From Streptacidiphilus fuscans (GTDB taxonomy: Bacteria; Actinomycetota; Actinomycetes; Streptomycetales; Streptomycetaceae): a stretch of DNA of 64,000 nucleotides. Made by a program: the position numbers and the translations under genes. Below, piece by piece: positions 18,184 to 27,148 of this stretch. Every line of letters begins with the position of its first letter. Position 1 is the stretch's first letter. The notes beneath the pieces were generated by a model. The model was given only the letters and a program-made list of their open reading frames with translations. It searched no databases and was not told where the DNA came from. The stretch covers positions 242,003-306,002 of the forward strand of contig NZ_JADPRT010000006.1 in assembly GCF_015690355.1 (NCBI RefSeq), written 5' to 3'.

Positions 18184-18727
18184 CCGATTCCGAATATGCC
18201 GATTCTGGTTTCCTTCTGCTAATCCGATGGCCGCATTAGCGCGAACCCGCAATCATGGGCGCATGCCGCAACCTGACGGGCCGTCCGACGGACTCCCGCA
18301 CGGTCGCGGCGGGTAGCTCGCTGCGCGACACCGGCACCCGAACGCGCCTGACGGACCGTCGGGGACATCCGGGAACGCTCGAGATGCCGGGCACGTGAGT
18401 GGACACGGAGTAGCCAGCATGCCCGCACCAGATCGGGTGAAACCGGCCTGTTCGGGATGTCAGCAGTTCCAGTGAGTAGAAATTCGTACGACAGTTCGAA
18501 TGGAACCAAGCGAATCAGGATTACGTCCGAACGAATCGTCAGAATGATTGACACGTACGGCGCGGCGACGCGTCCGGACGGGTGTCTTGTCGGTGATCAA
18601 TGCGATACTCGGACAGCACCAGGGAAAGAACGACACAGCACGGGCGTGTGCCGGAGATCTGCATCACAGACATGCAGCACGCGGCACCGCATCTCACGGG
18701 GTAGCAGGACGGATGGGGAGGTTGGGC
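18184..18727. other. 544-bp intergenic region with a lower-GC patch
   Basis: No convincing gene. The open frames at 18219-18554 (minus) and 18457-18747 (plus) have no ribosome binding site, family signature or codon bias. The stretch 18470-18560 is clearly AT-richer than its surroundings and contains a TTGACA at 18549-18554, a possible -35 element, but no good -10 follows. It is probably the promoter and regulatory region of the sepF-like gene. Confidence 0.5.
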
Positions 18728-19126
18728 ATGGGAGCAGCACTGCGTGACGACTACCGCGGGTGGCTGGCGCCTTCGGGGAGGTACCCGGTGGCGGTCCCGG
18801 ACTTCGAGGAGCCTTGGGACTCCCCGGAGCTCGACCCCGCGCCGCAGCCCTCGCCGCGGATCACCCAGGTCAAGCCGACCGGCTTCGAGTCGGCCCGCGA
18901 GATCGGCGAGCACGTCCGCGTCGGCACCCCGGTCATCATGGACCTCAGCCAGATGGCCGCCCCTGACGCCAAGCGTCTGATCGACTTCGCCTCCGGCCTG
19001 GTGTTCGGTACTCGTGGCACCATGGAGCGGATCGCGCGCCGGGTCTTCCTGCTCGCGCCGCCGGAGATCGAGGTCATGGTCATCGACAACGCGTCGGACG
19101 ACTCGGGCTTCTACAACCAGAGCTGA
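18728..19126 (+). CDS. SepF-like cell-division protein
   Basis: 132 aa from ATG 18728, with GGGGAGG about 6 nt upstream; longer frames upstream lack coding character. The C-terminal 80 residues form the SepF/YlmF domain: TPVIMDLSQMAAPDAKRLIDFASGLVFGTRGTMERIARRVFLLAPPEIEV. SepF anchors FtsZ to the membrane in Gram-positives; the N-terminal amphipathic helix expected for canonical SepF is not obvious here. It is not in an ftsZ (dcw) cluster, so it is probably one of the extra SepF-like paralogues found in streptomycetes. A terminator hairpin follows. Confidence 0.85.
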   Translation: MGAALRDDYRGWLAPSGRYPVAVPDFEEPWDSPELDPAPQPSPRITQVKPTGFESAREIGEHVRVGTPVIMDLSQMAAPDAKRLIDFASGLVFGTRGTMERIARRVFLLAPPEIEVMVIDNASDDSGFYNQS

Positions 19127-19146
19127 TAGGGGCGAACGCCCCGTCG

Positions 19147-19177
19147 CCGGCAGCCGTGCCCCCGTCGCGGCTGCCGG
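19147..19177. terminator. terminator after the sepF-like gene
   Basis: 10-bp stem CCGGCAGCCG (19147-19156) paired with CGGCTGCCGG (19168-19177), 11-nt loop, 20 bp past the sepF-like stop. Confidence 0.75.
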
Positions 19178-19201
19178 TTCTGTTGTGAGCGGGGTTCTCG
19201 G

Positions 19202-22200
19202 ATGTTGGCACTGCACGGCCTGTGGCGGGCGGACGGCCGCCTCGCCCTCTGGGCGGAGGACGCGGCAGCCTCCGGCAACTCCGGCAGTGCCACCAGTGCC
19301 ACCAGCTCCGCCGGGCCCGGCGGCACCACGGCAGAGGGCATCCACCCGTTCGCCTCCTCCCCCGAGGCGCTGCGGGAGCTGCTCGGCGCGGTCGGCCCCG
19401 GCCTGGAGTGGCTGGCCGGACGCGCCGACGAGGACGACACCCGGCTGCTCCTCCCGACCTCGGAGGGCACGCCGCTCCCCTCCCCCGAGATCGCGTTCCC
19501 TGGCCCCTCGCGGGCACCCGCCCCGGCGGGACCGCTGCTCGCGCCCTGGCAGGTGCCCTCACTGCTCTTCGACGCCGACGAGGCGGCGCAGTTGCTCGGC
19601 GCGCTGCACGATCCGGAGCGCCAGGCCGTCCACCCGGACATCCCCGGACGCGGCCCGGTCGAGGTCGGCTACGGCGCGTCGCTGCGCTGGCTGACGGCCG
19701 TGCACGACCTGGCCTGGCGGCTGGTCGGCCGCGGCCGGGTCCTGCCCCGGGTGCACACCCGGATTGGGCTGACGCCCCCTCAGGCCGTCTGGACCCCGGC
19801 CCCGACAGCGGCGGACGCCTCCGAACTCGCCGCCCTCGCCGCCGCCTGCCCGGCCGCCTGCCGAGCCGAGGAGGGCCACCGTCGCGGAGCCGCAGGTCTG
19901 GCCGAGGAGTTGCTCGGCGTCCTTGTCGACCGCGAGGCCCGCGCGGTCCTCGCCGACGCCCGGCCGGCCTCGACGGATCCGCTGGCCGCCGCCCTCGCTT
20001 CGGACGACGGCACACTGCCCGAGCACGGCGACGACAGCAACGGCGCCAACGGTGACGACGTCGGCGGCAACGGCGCCGCGGACCGGTGGCAGGCGCTTGC
20101 CGACGCACTGCGTCCCGCCCCCGCCGCCGGACCGCTGCGGCTCGGCTTCCGCCTGGTCGAGCCGCAGGGCAGTGCTGCGGACGAAGGAAGCGCTGCCGAC
20201 GAAGCGGGCGGGGACGACTCCGACGACCGGTGGTGGCTCGACCTGATGCTGGCCCCGGCCGACGAACCCGCGGGGCTCCTCACCGCCGCAGAGCTGTGGG
20301 CCGCTGGACCGGCCGCCCAGGTGCTGGCCTCCGCGGTCCCCGAGCCGGAGTCCGCCTTCGCGCTCGAGCTCTCCCGTGCCGCCCGTATCCATCCCCTGCT
20401 GGCCCCGCTCGCCGAGCAGGACCGCGCCCAGGGCTGCTGGCTGGACCGCGCCGACGCGCTGCGGTTCCTGCGCGAGGCCGCGCCCGCCCTGGGTGACGCG
20501 GGATTCCTGGTGCTGTTGCCCTCGTGGTGGCGTGAGCCGCCCGAGCTCGGCATGCTGCTGACCGCGCGGCCCGCCCAGGCCGGGGTGGTCGAGCGGGAGA
20601 GTCCCGTCGGCCGGGACGAGATGCTCGCCTTCCACTGGCGGCTCGCGCTCGGCGGTGAGCCACTCACCGCCGAGGAGTTGACGCAACTCGCAGGCGCCAA
20701 GGACACCTTGGTCCGGATCCGCGGCCGCTGGCTGGAGGCGGATCCGACCCGTCTGGACGCCGCCATCGCCTTCCTCGACCGCGCGGGCGAGGGGAAGATG
20801 GCCACCTCCGAGGTGCTGGCCCTGGTGCTCGACGCCCGCGAGCCGATCGGGCTGCCGGTTCTGGACGCCACCCACGAGGTCAAGGTCGAGGGGCAGCTGC
20901 GCGAGCTGGTCGCCAGAATCGGCGGTGCCTCCGATCAGCCGCAGGAGCCGGTGGACGTGCACCTGCCCGCCGAATTCCGCGCCGAGCTGCGCCCCTACCA
21001 GCGCGACGGCGTCGCCTGGTTGGCCTCCCTCGCCCACCTCGGGCTCGGCGCGGTCCTCGCCGACGACATGGGCCTCGGCAAGACCGTGCAGACCCTCGCC
21101 CTGCTCGCCGCCGAGTACGCGGGGTCGTCCGACGGCGGAGCCGCACCCCGGCCCGGCGCGCCCACCCTCGTCGTCTGCCCCATGTCCCTGGTCGGCAACT
21201 GGGAGCGCGAGTGCGCCAAGTTCGCGCCCGCGCTCCGCGTCCACGTGCACCACGGCGCACGACGCGGGGGCGCGGCGCACGTACGGGAGGCCGCGCTGGC
21301 GGCGGACGTGGTGATCACCACCTACGGCCTGGCCGCCCGCGACTTCGAGGCGCTGCGCGCCGTCCGCTGGCACCGGATCGTCGCGGACGAGGCCCAGGCC
21401 ATCAAGAACGCGGCGACCCTCCAGTCCCGCGCGGTCCGCGCGCTGCCCGCCACGCACCGGGTCGCGCTGACCGGCACCCCGGTGGAGAACCGTCTCGCCG
21501 AGCTCCACTCGGTGCTGGACTTCGCCAACCCGGGTCTCTTCGGGACGGCCGAGCGGTTCAAGGAGCGCTACTCGGTGGCGATCGAGCGCAACGCCAGCGT
21601 CCGCGCCACCGCGCTGCTGCGGCAGCGAACCGCGCCCTTCGTGCTGCGCCGCCTCAAGACGGACCCCGCCATCGCCGCCGAACTGCCGAGCAAGCAGGAG
21701 ATGACCGTCCTCTGCAACCTGACGGCGGAACAGGCCGCCCTCTACCGCGCGACGGTGACGCAGCTGCTCCAGCGGATCAAGGCGCTCGGCTACGGCCGCG
21801 ACCTGGAGCGGCGTGGCATCGTGCTGGCGACCCTCACCCGGCTCAAGCAGATCTGCAACCACCCTGCCCAGTTCACCGGCGAGGGCAGACTCGTCGGCGG
21901 CGGACGCGGCAGTGGCGGACGCGGCGGCGCGGTCCGGCTCGCCGGGCGCTCCGGGAAGCTGGCGCGGCTGGAGGAGATCCTGGAGGAGGCGCTGGCCGAG
22001 GGCGACAGCACCCTCTGCTTCACCCAGTTCGCCCGCTTCGGCACGCTGCTCCAGCCCTATCTGCGCCGCCGTCTCGACTGCGAGGTGCGGTTCCTGCACG
22101 GCGGCGTCCCCGAGCGCGCCCGGCGCGAACTGGTCGACGCTTTCCAGGAGGACGACCGCCCGTCGGTCTTCCTGCTCTCGCTCAAGGCGGGCGGCACCGG

Positions 22201-22510
22201 GCTCAACCTGACCGCCGCCAACCAGGTCGTCCATGTCGACCGCTGGTGGAACCCGGCCGTCGAGGAGCAGGCGACCGACCGCGCCTACCGGATCGGGCAG
22301 CGCCGCGACGTGCAGGTGCGGCGGCTGGTGTGCGTCGGCACGGTCGAGGAGCGCGTCGACGAACTGCTCACCGCCAAACGCGCGTTGGCCGACGCGGTGG
22401 TCGGCGCGGCCGACCCGGGCGGCAACGCCCTTGACGTGCTGACGCATCTCGCCCCGGACGCCCTGCGCGAGGTGCTGACCCTGGCCGAGGAGGCGGTGAG
22501 CGAGCTGTGA
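19202..22510 (+). CDS. SNF2-family DEAD-like ATPase/helicase
   Basis: 1102 aa. The N-terminal half (to about 560) is an Ala/Gly-rich region with the SNF2-associated domain seen in bacterial HepA-type proteins. The ATPase has LADDMGLGKTVQTLALLA (Walker A, about 620), TTYGLAARD, VADEAQAIKN (DEAQ box, about 730) and LTGTPVENRL (motif III). The C-terminal helicase lobe has FTQF, FLHGGVPERARRELVDAF, LSLKAGGTGLNLTAANQVVHVDRWWNPAVE and DRAYRIGQ (motifs V-VI). It translocates on double-stranded DNA or remodels nucleoprotein; the specific role in bacteria is not settled. It overlaps the SWIM gene by GTGA, so the two are translationally coupled. Confidence 0.92.
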   Translation: MLALHGLWRADGRLALWAEDAAASGNSGSATSATSSAGPGGTTAEGIHPFASSPEALRELLGAVGPGLEWLAGRADEDDTRLLLPTSEGTPLPSPEIAFPGPSRAPAPAGPLLAPWQVPSLLFDADEAAQLLGALHDPERQAVHPDIPGRGPVEVGYGASLRWLTAVHDLAWRLVGRGRVLPRVHTRIGLTPPQAVWTPAPTAADASELAALAAACPAACRAEEGHRRGAAGLAEELLGVLVDREARAVLADARPASTDPLAAALASDDGTLPEHGDDSNGANGDDVGGNGAADRWQALADALRPAPAAGPLRLGFRLVEPQGSAADEGSAADEAGGDDSDDRWWLDLMLAPADEPAGLLTAAELWAAGPAAQVLASAVPEPESAFALELSRAARIHPLLAPLAEQDRAQGCWLDRADALRFLREAAPALGDAGFLVLLPSWWREPPELGMLLTARPAQAGVVERESPVGRDEMLAFHWRLALGGEPLTAEELTQLAGAKDTLVRIRGRWLEADPTRLDAAIAFLDRAGEGKMATSEVLALVLDAREPIGLPVLDATHEVKVEGQLRELVARIGGASDQPQEPVDVHLPAEFRAELRPYQRDGVAWLASLAHLGLGAVLADDMGLGKTVQTLALLAAEYAGSSDGGAAPRPGAPTLVVCPMSLVGNWERECAKFAPALRVHVHHGARRGGAAHVREAALAADVVITTYGLAARDFEALRAVRWHRIVADEAQAIKNAATLQSRAVRALPATHRVALTGTPVENRLAELHSVLDFANPGLFGTAERFKERYSVAIERNASVRATALLRQRTAPFVLRRLKTDPAIAAELPSKQEMTVLCNLTAEQAALYRATVTQLLQRIKALGYGRDLERRGIVLATLTRLKQICNHPAQFTGEGRLVGGGRGSGGRGGAVRLAGRSGKLARLEEILEEALAEGDSTLCFTQFARFGTLLQPYLRRRLDCEVRFLHGGVPERARRELVDAFQEDDRPSVFLLSLKAGGTGLNLTAANQVVHVDRWWNPAVEEQATDRAYRIGQRRDVQVRRLVCVGTVEERVDELLTAKRALADAVVGAADPGGNALDVLTHLAPDALREVLTLAEEAVSEL

Positions 22511-23175
22511 ACGCGTTGAGCTGGTCGCGGCGGTTCCTGGCGCGGGTCGAGTCGCTCGGCGTCGGCCTGCTCGCCGACCAGATGCGGGAGGCCGGCGGCT
22601 CGAAGCAGGTGCGGGACGTCTCCGTAGCTCCGGGAGCGGCGCGGGCCCGGGTGGGCGGCGTGGAGGTCTGGGCGGACCTGCTCGTCTTTGACGCGCAGCA
22701 GTGGGAGCAGGCGGAGACGGCGCTGCTCCCGGTCCGCGACCGGCTGCTGGCGGGCGAGGTCCCGCCCGACGTGGACGCGCTGCTCGCGCGGGTCGGCCTG
22801 CCGCTGCTTCCCGCGCAGGCCGCCGAGCTGACCCTGGACTGCGCCTGCGGCTACGACGCCGGTCCCTGCCGGCACCAGGCGGCGCTGCTGGGCGCGATCG
22901 CGCTGGCCTTCGACCACGACCCGTTCCTGCTGCTGCGCTGGCGCGGCCGCGACCGTGCCCGGCTCACGGCCCGGCTGCGCCGCGAACCCCGCCGGGTCGG
23001 CCCGGAGCCGCTCTCCCCCGGCTCGTTCTGGACCGAGCCCCGGCCCTACCCGAAGCCGACCCCGCAGCCCGCCGACCCGTCCCTCGACCAGACACCGCTG
23101 GACCGGCTGCCACCGTCGCTGGCCCGGACCCTGCGTCCGCTCTACCAGGCGCTCATCGAGCGGGACCGCGAATAG
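22507..23175 (+). CDS. SWIM zinc-finger protein, partner of the SNF2 ATPase
   Basis: 222 aa. The GTG start overlaps the TGA of the SNF2 gene. The central LTLDCACGYDAGPCRHQAALLGAIA is a SWIM finger (CxC...CxH) that binds DNA or protein. The C-terminus is Pro/Arg-rich (PRPYPKPTPQPADPS). SWIM proteins next to SNF2 genes are a recurrent actinobacterial pair; a joint role in chromatin or repair is inferred from that conservation, not from direct evidence here. Confidence 0.85.
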   Translation: MNALSWSRRFLARVESLGVGLLADQMREAGGSKQVRDVSVAPGAARARVGGVEVWADLLVFDAQQWEQAETALLPVRDRLLAGEVPPDVDALLARVGLPLLPAQAAELTLDCACGYDAGPCRHQAALLGAIALAFDHDPFLLLRWRGRDRARLTARLRREPRRVGPEPLSPGSFWTEPRPYPKPTPQPADPSLDQTPLDRLPPSLARTLRPLYQALIERDRE

Positions 23176-23194
23176 CGCGACATCACACGATCTC

Positions 23195-23232
23195 CTGAGA
23201 CATCCGTGTCTCAGATGAGCTATCCTCTCTTC
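23195..23232 (+). promoter_or_regulatory. autoregulated leaderless promoter and TetR operator
   Basis: A perfect 20-bp dyad, CTGAGACA-TCCG-TGTCTCAG (23195-23214), overlaps a likely -35 GAGACA (23197-23202) and fills much of the 18-bp spacer to a -10 TATCCT (23221-23226). The -10 ends 6 nt before ATG 23233, so transcription should start at the start codon. The TetR product is the obvious ligand for the dyad. Confidence 0.8.
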
Positions 23233-23778
23233 ATGGCCACCGATCGCGACTCCGTCCTCATCGCCGCCGTCGCGCTGCTCTCCCGGCAGCCGAACGCGGC
23301 GATGGACGAGATCGCGCGCGCCGCCGGGATCAGCCGGGCGACGCTGCACCGCCTCTTCCCTGGCCGGGACGCGCTGATCCGCGAGATCGGCGCCTACGCC
23401 CTGGTCCGGATGGACGCCGCGCTCGACGAGGCCGCCATCGACGAGGGCGACCCGGTCGAGGCGTTCCGGCGGCTCGCCACGGCGTTGATCCCGGTCGCCC
23501 AGCTCACCGCCTTCCTGTCCGGCGAGAGCCGGCTCTTCGACGACACCGAGATCACCGACGCCTGGGACCGGATGGACGCCCGCGTGGCCGCGCTCTTCCT
23601 GCGTGGCCAGCAGTCCGGGGCCTTCCGGGTCGAGCTCCCCGCCGCCTGGCTCAGCGAGGCCTTCTTCGACCTGCTGGCAGGCATCGGCTGGGCCGTCGAG
23701 GACGGCCGCCTGGCCCCCAGGGACAGCATCCGCGCACTGACCGAGCTCTTCCTCGGCGGCGCGGAGCGCCGGGCCTGA
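23233..23778 (+). CDS. TetR-family repressor of the downstream MFS pump
   Basis: 181 aa from ATG 23233. N-terminal TetR HTH: RDSVLIAAVALLSRQPNAAMDEIARAAGISRATLHRLFPGRDALIREI. The C-terminal helical domain is ligand-binding, of unknown specificity. Upstream in-frame starts (GTG 23206, ATG 23215) fall in the operator or lack any ribosome binding site; the -10 to ATG spacing favours 23233. It lies 55 bp upstream of a QacA-type pump on the same strand, so the pair is a typical drug-inducible repressor/exporter unit. Confidence 0.9.
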   Translation: MATDRDSVLIAAVALLSRQPNAAMDEIARAAGISRATLHRLFPGRDALIREIGAYALVRMDAALDEAAIDEGDPVEAFRRLATALIPVAQLTAFLSGESRLFDDTEITDAWDRMDARVAALFLRGQQSGAFRVELPAAWLSEAFFDLLAGIGWAVEDGRLAPRDSIRALTELFLGGAERRA

Positions 23779-23833
23779 ACCGCTCCACCCGTTGCACCAC
23801 CCCACAGACACAGCTCTTCCCCAAGGACACCGG

Positions 23834-25444
23834 ATGCCCACGGATCTGACCGTTCCGCAGACCACCTCCGCCTACCGATATATGAACTCCAGCGCCCCGC
23901 GTCGGCGCTGGATCGCCCTCGGCGTGCTCGTGCTCGCCGTCCTGCTGGTGGCCGTCGACGCCACCGTGCTGGTGCTGGCCCTGCCGTTCATCAGCGAGAG
24001 CCTGAACCCCTCCTCCACGCAGCTGCTCTGGATCGGCGACAGCTACTCCTTCGTCATCGCCGGGCTGCTGGTCAGCATGGGCTCGCTGAGCGACCGCATC
24101 GGCCGTAGGCGACTGCTGCTGTACGGCTCCGCCGCCTTCGGCCTGGCCTCGCTGCTGGCCGCCTACGCGCCGAGCGCCGCCTGGCTGATCGCCGCCCGCG
24201 CCCTGCTCGGCGTCGCCGGGGCGACCATCATGCCGTCCACCCTGTCGCTGATCCGCTCGCTCTTCCCCGACGACAAGGAGCGCGCCCGCGCCATCGGCAT
24301 CTGGGGCGCCGCGGCGACCGCCGGGGCCGCCGCCGGACCGCTGCTCGGCGGTGTGCTGCTGGAGCACTTCTGGTGGGGCTCGGTCTTCCTGATCAACATT
24401 CCGCTGGTGCTGGTGCTGCTGGTGCTCGGCCGCAAGCTGCTGCCCGAGTCGCGTGACCCGAAGCCGGGCGCGTGGGACATGGCCAGCGTGGTGCTGTCAC
24501 TGGTCGGCATCATCGGCGCGGTCTACGCCGTCAAGGAGGCGGCCGTCGACGGCCCCGCCGGCCTGGGCCGCTGGGACGTCTGGGTGGCCGCCGTGCTCGG
24601 CGTGGGCTGCCTGGTCGCGTTCTGGCGTCGCCAGCTGCGGTTGCCAATGCCGCTGCTGGACGTCCGGCTCTTCGCCGAACGGCGGTTCACCGCCGCCGTC
24701 CTGGCCGCGCTGATCGCGTTGATCGGGCTGTCCGGCGTGGTGTTCTTCCTGTCGCAGTACTTCCAGCTGGTCCGTGGCTGGTCGCCGCTGCAGGCCGGGC
24801 TGGCCGACATGCCCGCGTTCGCCGGTTCCACCGTCGGCGCGCTGGTCGCCGCCTCGCTGGCCACCCGCCTCGGCTACCGCCGCGCGCTGGCGGCCGGGCT
24901 GCTGGCGATGGGTCTCGGCCTCGGCGCACTCGGCTGGATCGACGCGTCCACCTCCTACCTGCTGATCGGCACCGCGTTCGCGGCGGTCGGTCTGGTCGAG
25001 GGCGTGGTCTACGCGCTGTCGACCACGATGGTGCTGGAGTCGTCGCCCGCCGAGAAGGCGGGCGCGGGCCGCGCCCGGGCCCGGGGCGCCCACGGGGTGG
25101 GGCCCGCGCGGGGGCACGCCTTGGTGGGCACGGTGTTGACCGCCGTCTACCGCTCCGGCCTGGTCCTTCCCGCCGTGCTCCCGGCCGGGACCGACGCCGC
25201 CGCCCGCAATTCGCTGGGCGGAGCCGTCGAGGCCGCTCACCACTTGCCGGGCGCGAGCGGGGACATGCTCCTCGACACCGCCCGCCACGCGTTCGTCCAC
25301 GGCATGAGCGTGGCCGCGTTCCTGGCCGGGGGCCTGCTGGTGGCGGCGGCCGTCCTCGTCTGGACGCTGCTGCGGCCGCGTCGCGACGCCGATCGCCGAA
25401 CGGACGGCCGGACTACCGACGTGTCTTCGGCGCCCAGTCGGTGA
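23834..25444 (+). CDS. MFS multidrug efflux transporter, QacA/SmvA-like (14-TM)
   Basis: 536 aa from ATG 23834 (AAGGA 7 nt upstream). TM1 block VLLVAVDATVLVLALPFISESLNPSSTQLLWIGDSYSFVIAGLLVSMGSLSDRIGRRRLL is the QacA-type signature, with about 14 TM helices. In the region before TVLTAVYRSGLVLP, normally containing a conserved acidic/aromatic helix, the protein reads AGAGRARARGAHGVGPARG; the DNA at 25057-25114 has only one A and one T, so either a mutated helix or base-calling errors are likely. The 3' end overlaps the converging transketolase gene by 32 bp. Confidence 0.85.
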   Translation: MPTDLTVPQTTSAYRYMNSSAPRRRWIALGVLVLAVLLVAVDATVLVLALPFISESLNPSSTQLLWIGDSYSFVIAGLLVSMGSLSDRIGRRRLLLYGSAAFGLASLLAAYAPSAAWLIAARALLGVAGATIMPSTLSLIRSLFPDDKERARAIGIWGAAATAGAAAGPLLGGVLLEHFWWGSVFLINIPLVLVLLVLGRKLLPESRDPKPGAWDMASVVLSLVGIIGAVYAVKEAAVDGPAGLGRWDVWVAAVLGVGCLVAFWRRQLRLPMPLLDVRLFAERRFTAAVLAALIALIGLSGVVFFLSQYFQLVRGWSPLQAGLADMPAFAGSTVGALVAASLATRLGYRRALAAGLLAMGLGLGALGWIDASTSYLLIGTAFAAVGLVEGVVYALSTTMVLESSPAEKAGAGRARARGAHGVGPARGHALVGTVLTAVYRSGLVLPAVLPAGTDAAARNSLGGAVEAAHHLPGASGDMLLDTARHAFVHGMSVAAFLAGGLLVAAAVLVWTLLRPRRDADRRTDGRTTDVSSAPSR

Positions 25445-26324
25445 TCCGCTGCCGCAGCGAGCGGGCGTCCAGACCGTGCGCGGCGATGTGCTCCGCCATC
25501 GTCCCGTAGTGCCGCACCTCCTCCCGGGAGACGCCGAGGCCGAGCACCCGGTGCGCCCGGTCGCTGAGCGCCTCGGTCACGAACGGGACCGAGGTCCCGG
25601 CCAGGTACGGCTCGACCACGACGACGTCCGCGCTGCCGCGTCCCGCCAGGGCGGCGCGCAGCGTGACGGCGTCGAAAGGGCGGACGGTGGTGGCGTAGAG
25701 GACGGTCGCGTCCAGTCCCTCGGTCGCCGCCAGCACGTCGTCGAGGACCGGCCCGACCGCGACCACCACCGGGCCGCCCCCGCCCGGCACGCCCTCACGG
25801 ACCGTCAGGAACCGTCCGGGGACGACCGGGCGGGCGACGGCGTTGCTCTGCGCGGACAGCCGCACGTAGACCAGCCCGTCCCCGGCCGCAGCGTCGCGGA
25901 GCAGCACCTCGGCCTCGTCCGGATGCCCGGGGACGTGCACGGTCCAGCCCGGCAGTGTGTCGAGCAGGGCCACGTCCCCCGGCGACATGTGCGTGCGCCC
26001 GCCGGCGGGCCAGTCGTACGAACCCAGCGCACTGACCAGGACCGCACCGACGCCCTGGTGCCCGAGGTCCAACTTGACCTGCTCAAAGGGCCGTTCGACC
26101 AGAAAGCTGCCGAAGGTGTGCGCGATCGGCCGGATCCCGGTCAGGGCCAGCCCGCCGGTCACCGAGACCAGGAGCTGTTCCCTGATCCCGACGTTGACCA
26201 CCCGGTCCGGGTGGGCCTCGGCGGCAGCGCCGAAGCTGGCGGCGGAGATGTCCGCGAGGACGACGGCGACCCTGGGGTCCTCGTCGAGCAGGGCACTGGC
26301 GGTGGAGATGAAACGGTCACGCAT
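25413..26324 (-). CDS. transketolase, C-terminal subunit (split enzyme)
   Basis: 303 aa covering the pyrimidine-binding and C-terminal domains: RFISTASALLDEDPRVAVVLADIS, NVGIREQLLVSVTGGLALTGIRPIAHTFGSFL with the catalytic Glu that activates thiamine diphosphate, and the LVYVRLSAQSN to VEPYLAGT segment. AAGGAG precedes the ATG. It pairs with the N-terminal subunit 39 bp upstream; together they make a heterotetrameric transketolase transferring two-carbon ketol units in the non-oxidative pentose phosphate pathway. DXP-synthase-like chemistry is an alternative reading of split proteins. Confidence 0.88.
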   Translation of the reverse strand: MRDRFISTASALLDEDPRVAVVLADISAASFGAAAEAHPDRVVNVGIREQLLVSVTGGLALTGIRPIAHTFGSFLVERPFEQVKLDLGHQGVGAVLVSALGSYDWPAGGRTHMSPGDVALLDTLPGWTVHVPGHPDEAEVLLRDAAAGDGLVYVRLSAQSNAVARPVVPGRFLTVREGVPGGGGPVVVAVGPVLDDVLAATEGLDATVLYATTVRPFDAVTLRAALAGRGSADVVVVEPYLAGTSVPFVTEALSDRAHRVLGLGVSREEVRHYGTMAEHIAAHGLDARSLRQRITDWAPKTRR

Positions 26325-26363
26325 GATGACAGGACTCCTTGATGAAAGGGAGCGAAGCAGGGG

Positions 26364-27092
26364 TCAGTTCTTGGGCTCGACGACCGCGACGACGGCGTGC
26401 GGACGGCCGGGATGCGGAGCGGTGAACGCCGCGTACAGCGCGTCGTGGTCACGGCCGTCGACGGTCGTGGTGGACCAGCCCGCGGTGGCGAAGTGGGAGG
26501 CGATACCGCCGTACCACCCGTGCGTGGCGGACTGGTTGTCGATCACCACCGTGTGCAGCCGGTCCAGTCCCGCCGCTCCCGCGTAGGCGATCGCCTCGTG
26601 GTTGCTTCCCTCGTCCAGCTCGGCGTCGCCGATCAGCACCCAGACCGCCGGGTCCAGCAACCCCTGCGCCCGCAGCCCGAGCGCGGTCCCCACGCCGAGC
26701 GGCAACCCGTGGCCGAGCGAGCCGCTGCCGATCTCCACGCCGGGGACCAGAGTCCGGTCCGGGTGGTGGCCGAGCACCGAGTCGTACTGCCCGAAGGTGT
26801 CGAGCAGCGCCGGGTCGAGGAACCCCTTGGCGGCGAGCACGGCGTAGTAGGCCATCGGGCCATGGCCCTTGGAGAGCAGGAACCGGTCCCGGCCCTGGTC
26901 CGCGGCCGTCTCGGGGGCGACCCGCAGCACGCGGTCGTAGAGGACCCAGAGGGCGTCCAGCGTGGAGCTCGCCGCCGGGCCGTGCTTCTCTGCCCCGGTC
27001 ATCAGGGACATCAGGCCGTGCAGGTGGTCGAGGTCGTGGGAGTCGCGCAGGGCGTGCCGGTCGCGAACGGGATTCTCTGTGGTCAGCGTCAT
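26364..27092 (-). CDS. transketolase, N-terminal (thiamine diphosphate-binding) subunit
   Basis: 242 aa from ATG 27092. Contains SKGHGPMAYYAVLAAKGF, GSGSLGHGLPLGVGTALG and the ThDP/Mg site GDAELDEGSNHEAIAYAG...DNQ. A start at 27113 would fall inside the SoxR operator, and ATG 27092 is exactly 6 nt after the -10, so a leaderless mRNA is expected. It is co-transcribed with the C-terminal subunit. The product may sit in the cytoplasm and raise pentose-phosphate flux under redox stress, as inferred from the promoter. Confidence 0.88.
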   Translation of the reverse strand: MTLTTENPVRDRHALRDSHDLDHLHGLMSLMTGAEKHGPAASSTLDALWVLYDRVLRVAPETAADQGRDRFLLSKGHGPMAYYAVLAAKGFLDPALLDTFGQYDSVLGHHPDRTLVPGVEIGSGSLGHGLPLGVGTALGLRAQGLLDPAVWVLIGDAELDEGSNHEAIAYAGAAGLDRLHTVVIDNQSATHGWYGGIASHFATAGWSTTTVDGRDHDALYAAFTAPHPGRPHAVVAVVEPKN

Positions 27093-27098
27093 GCGACT

Positions 27099-27129
27099 AG
27101 GCTGCAACTTCAAGCGGACTTGAAGTCAA
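27099..27129 (-). promoter_or_regulatory. SoxR-type promoter of the split transketolase operon
   Basis: On the minus strand: -35 TTGACT (27129-27124), a 19-bp spacer, -10 CAGCCT (27104-27099), 6 nt, then ATG 27092. The spacer region is filled by a perfect dyad ACTTCAAG-CGGA-CTTGAAGT (27107-27126). An over-long 19-bp spacer with a central dyad is the hallmark of MerR/SoxR-activated promoters, and soxR itself is divergent 20 bp away. Confidence 0.85.
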
Positions 27130-27148
27130 GCGCGTGGGAGGCGACGAA

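Noticed and set aside
18219..18554. 111-aa minus-strand frame in the pre-sepF gap
   Set aside because: No ribosome binding site, no hydrophobic or family pattern, covers a lower-GC promoter region.
19559..22447. 962-aa minus-strand open frame opposite the SNF2 gene
   Set aside because: Same reason; the SNF2 motifs on the plus strand are unambiguous.
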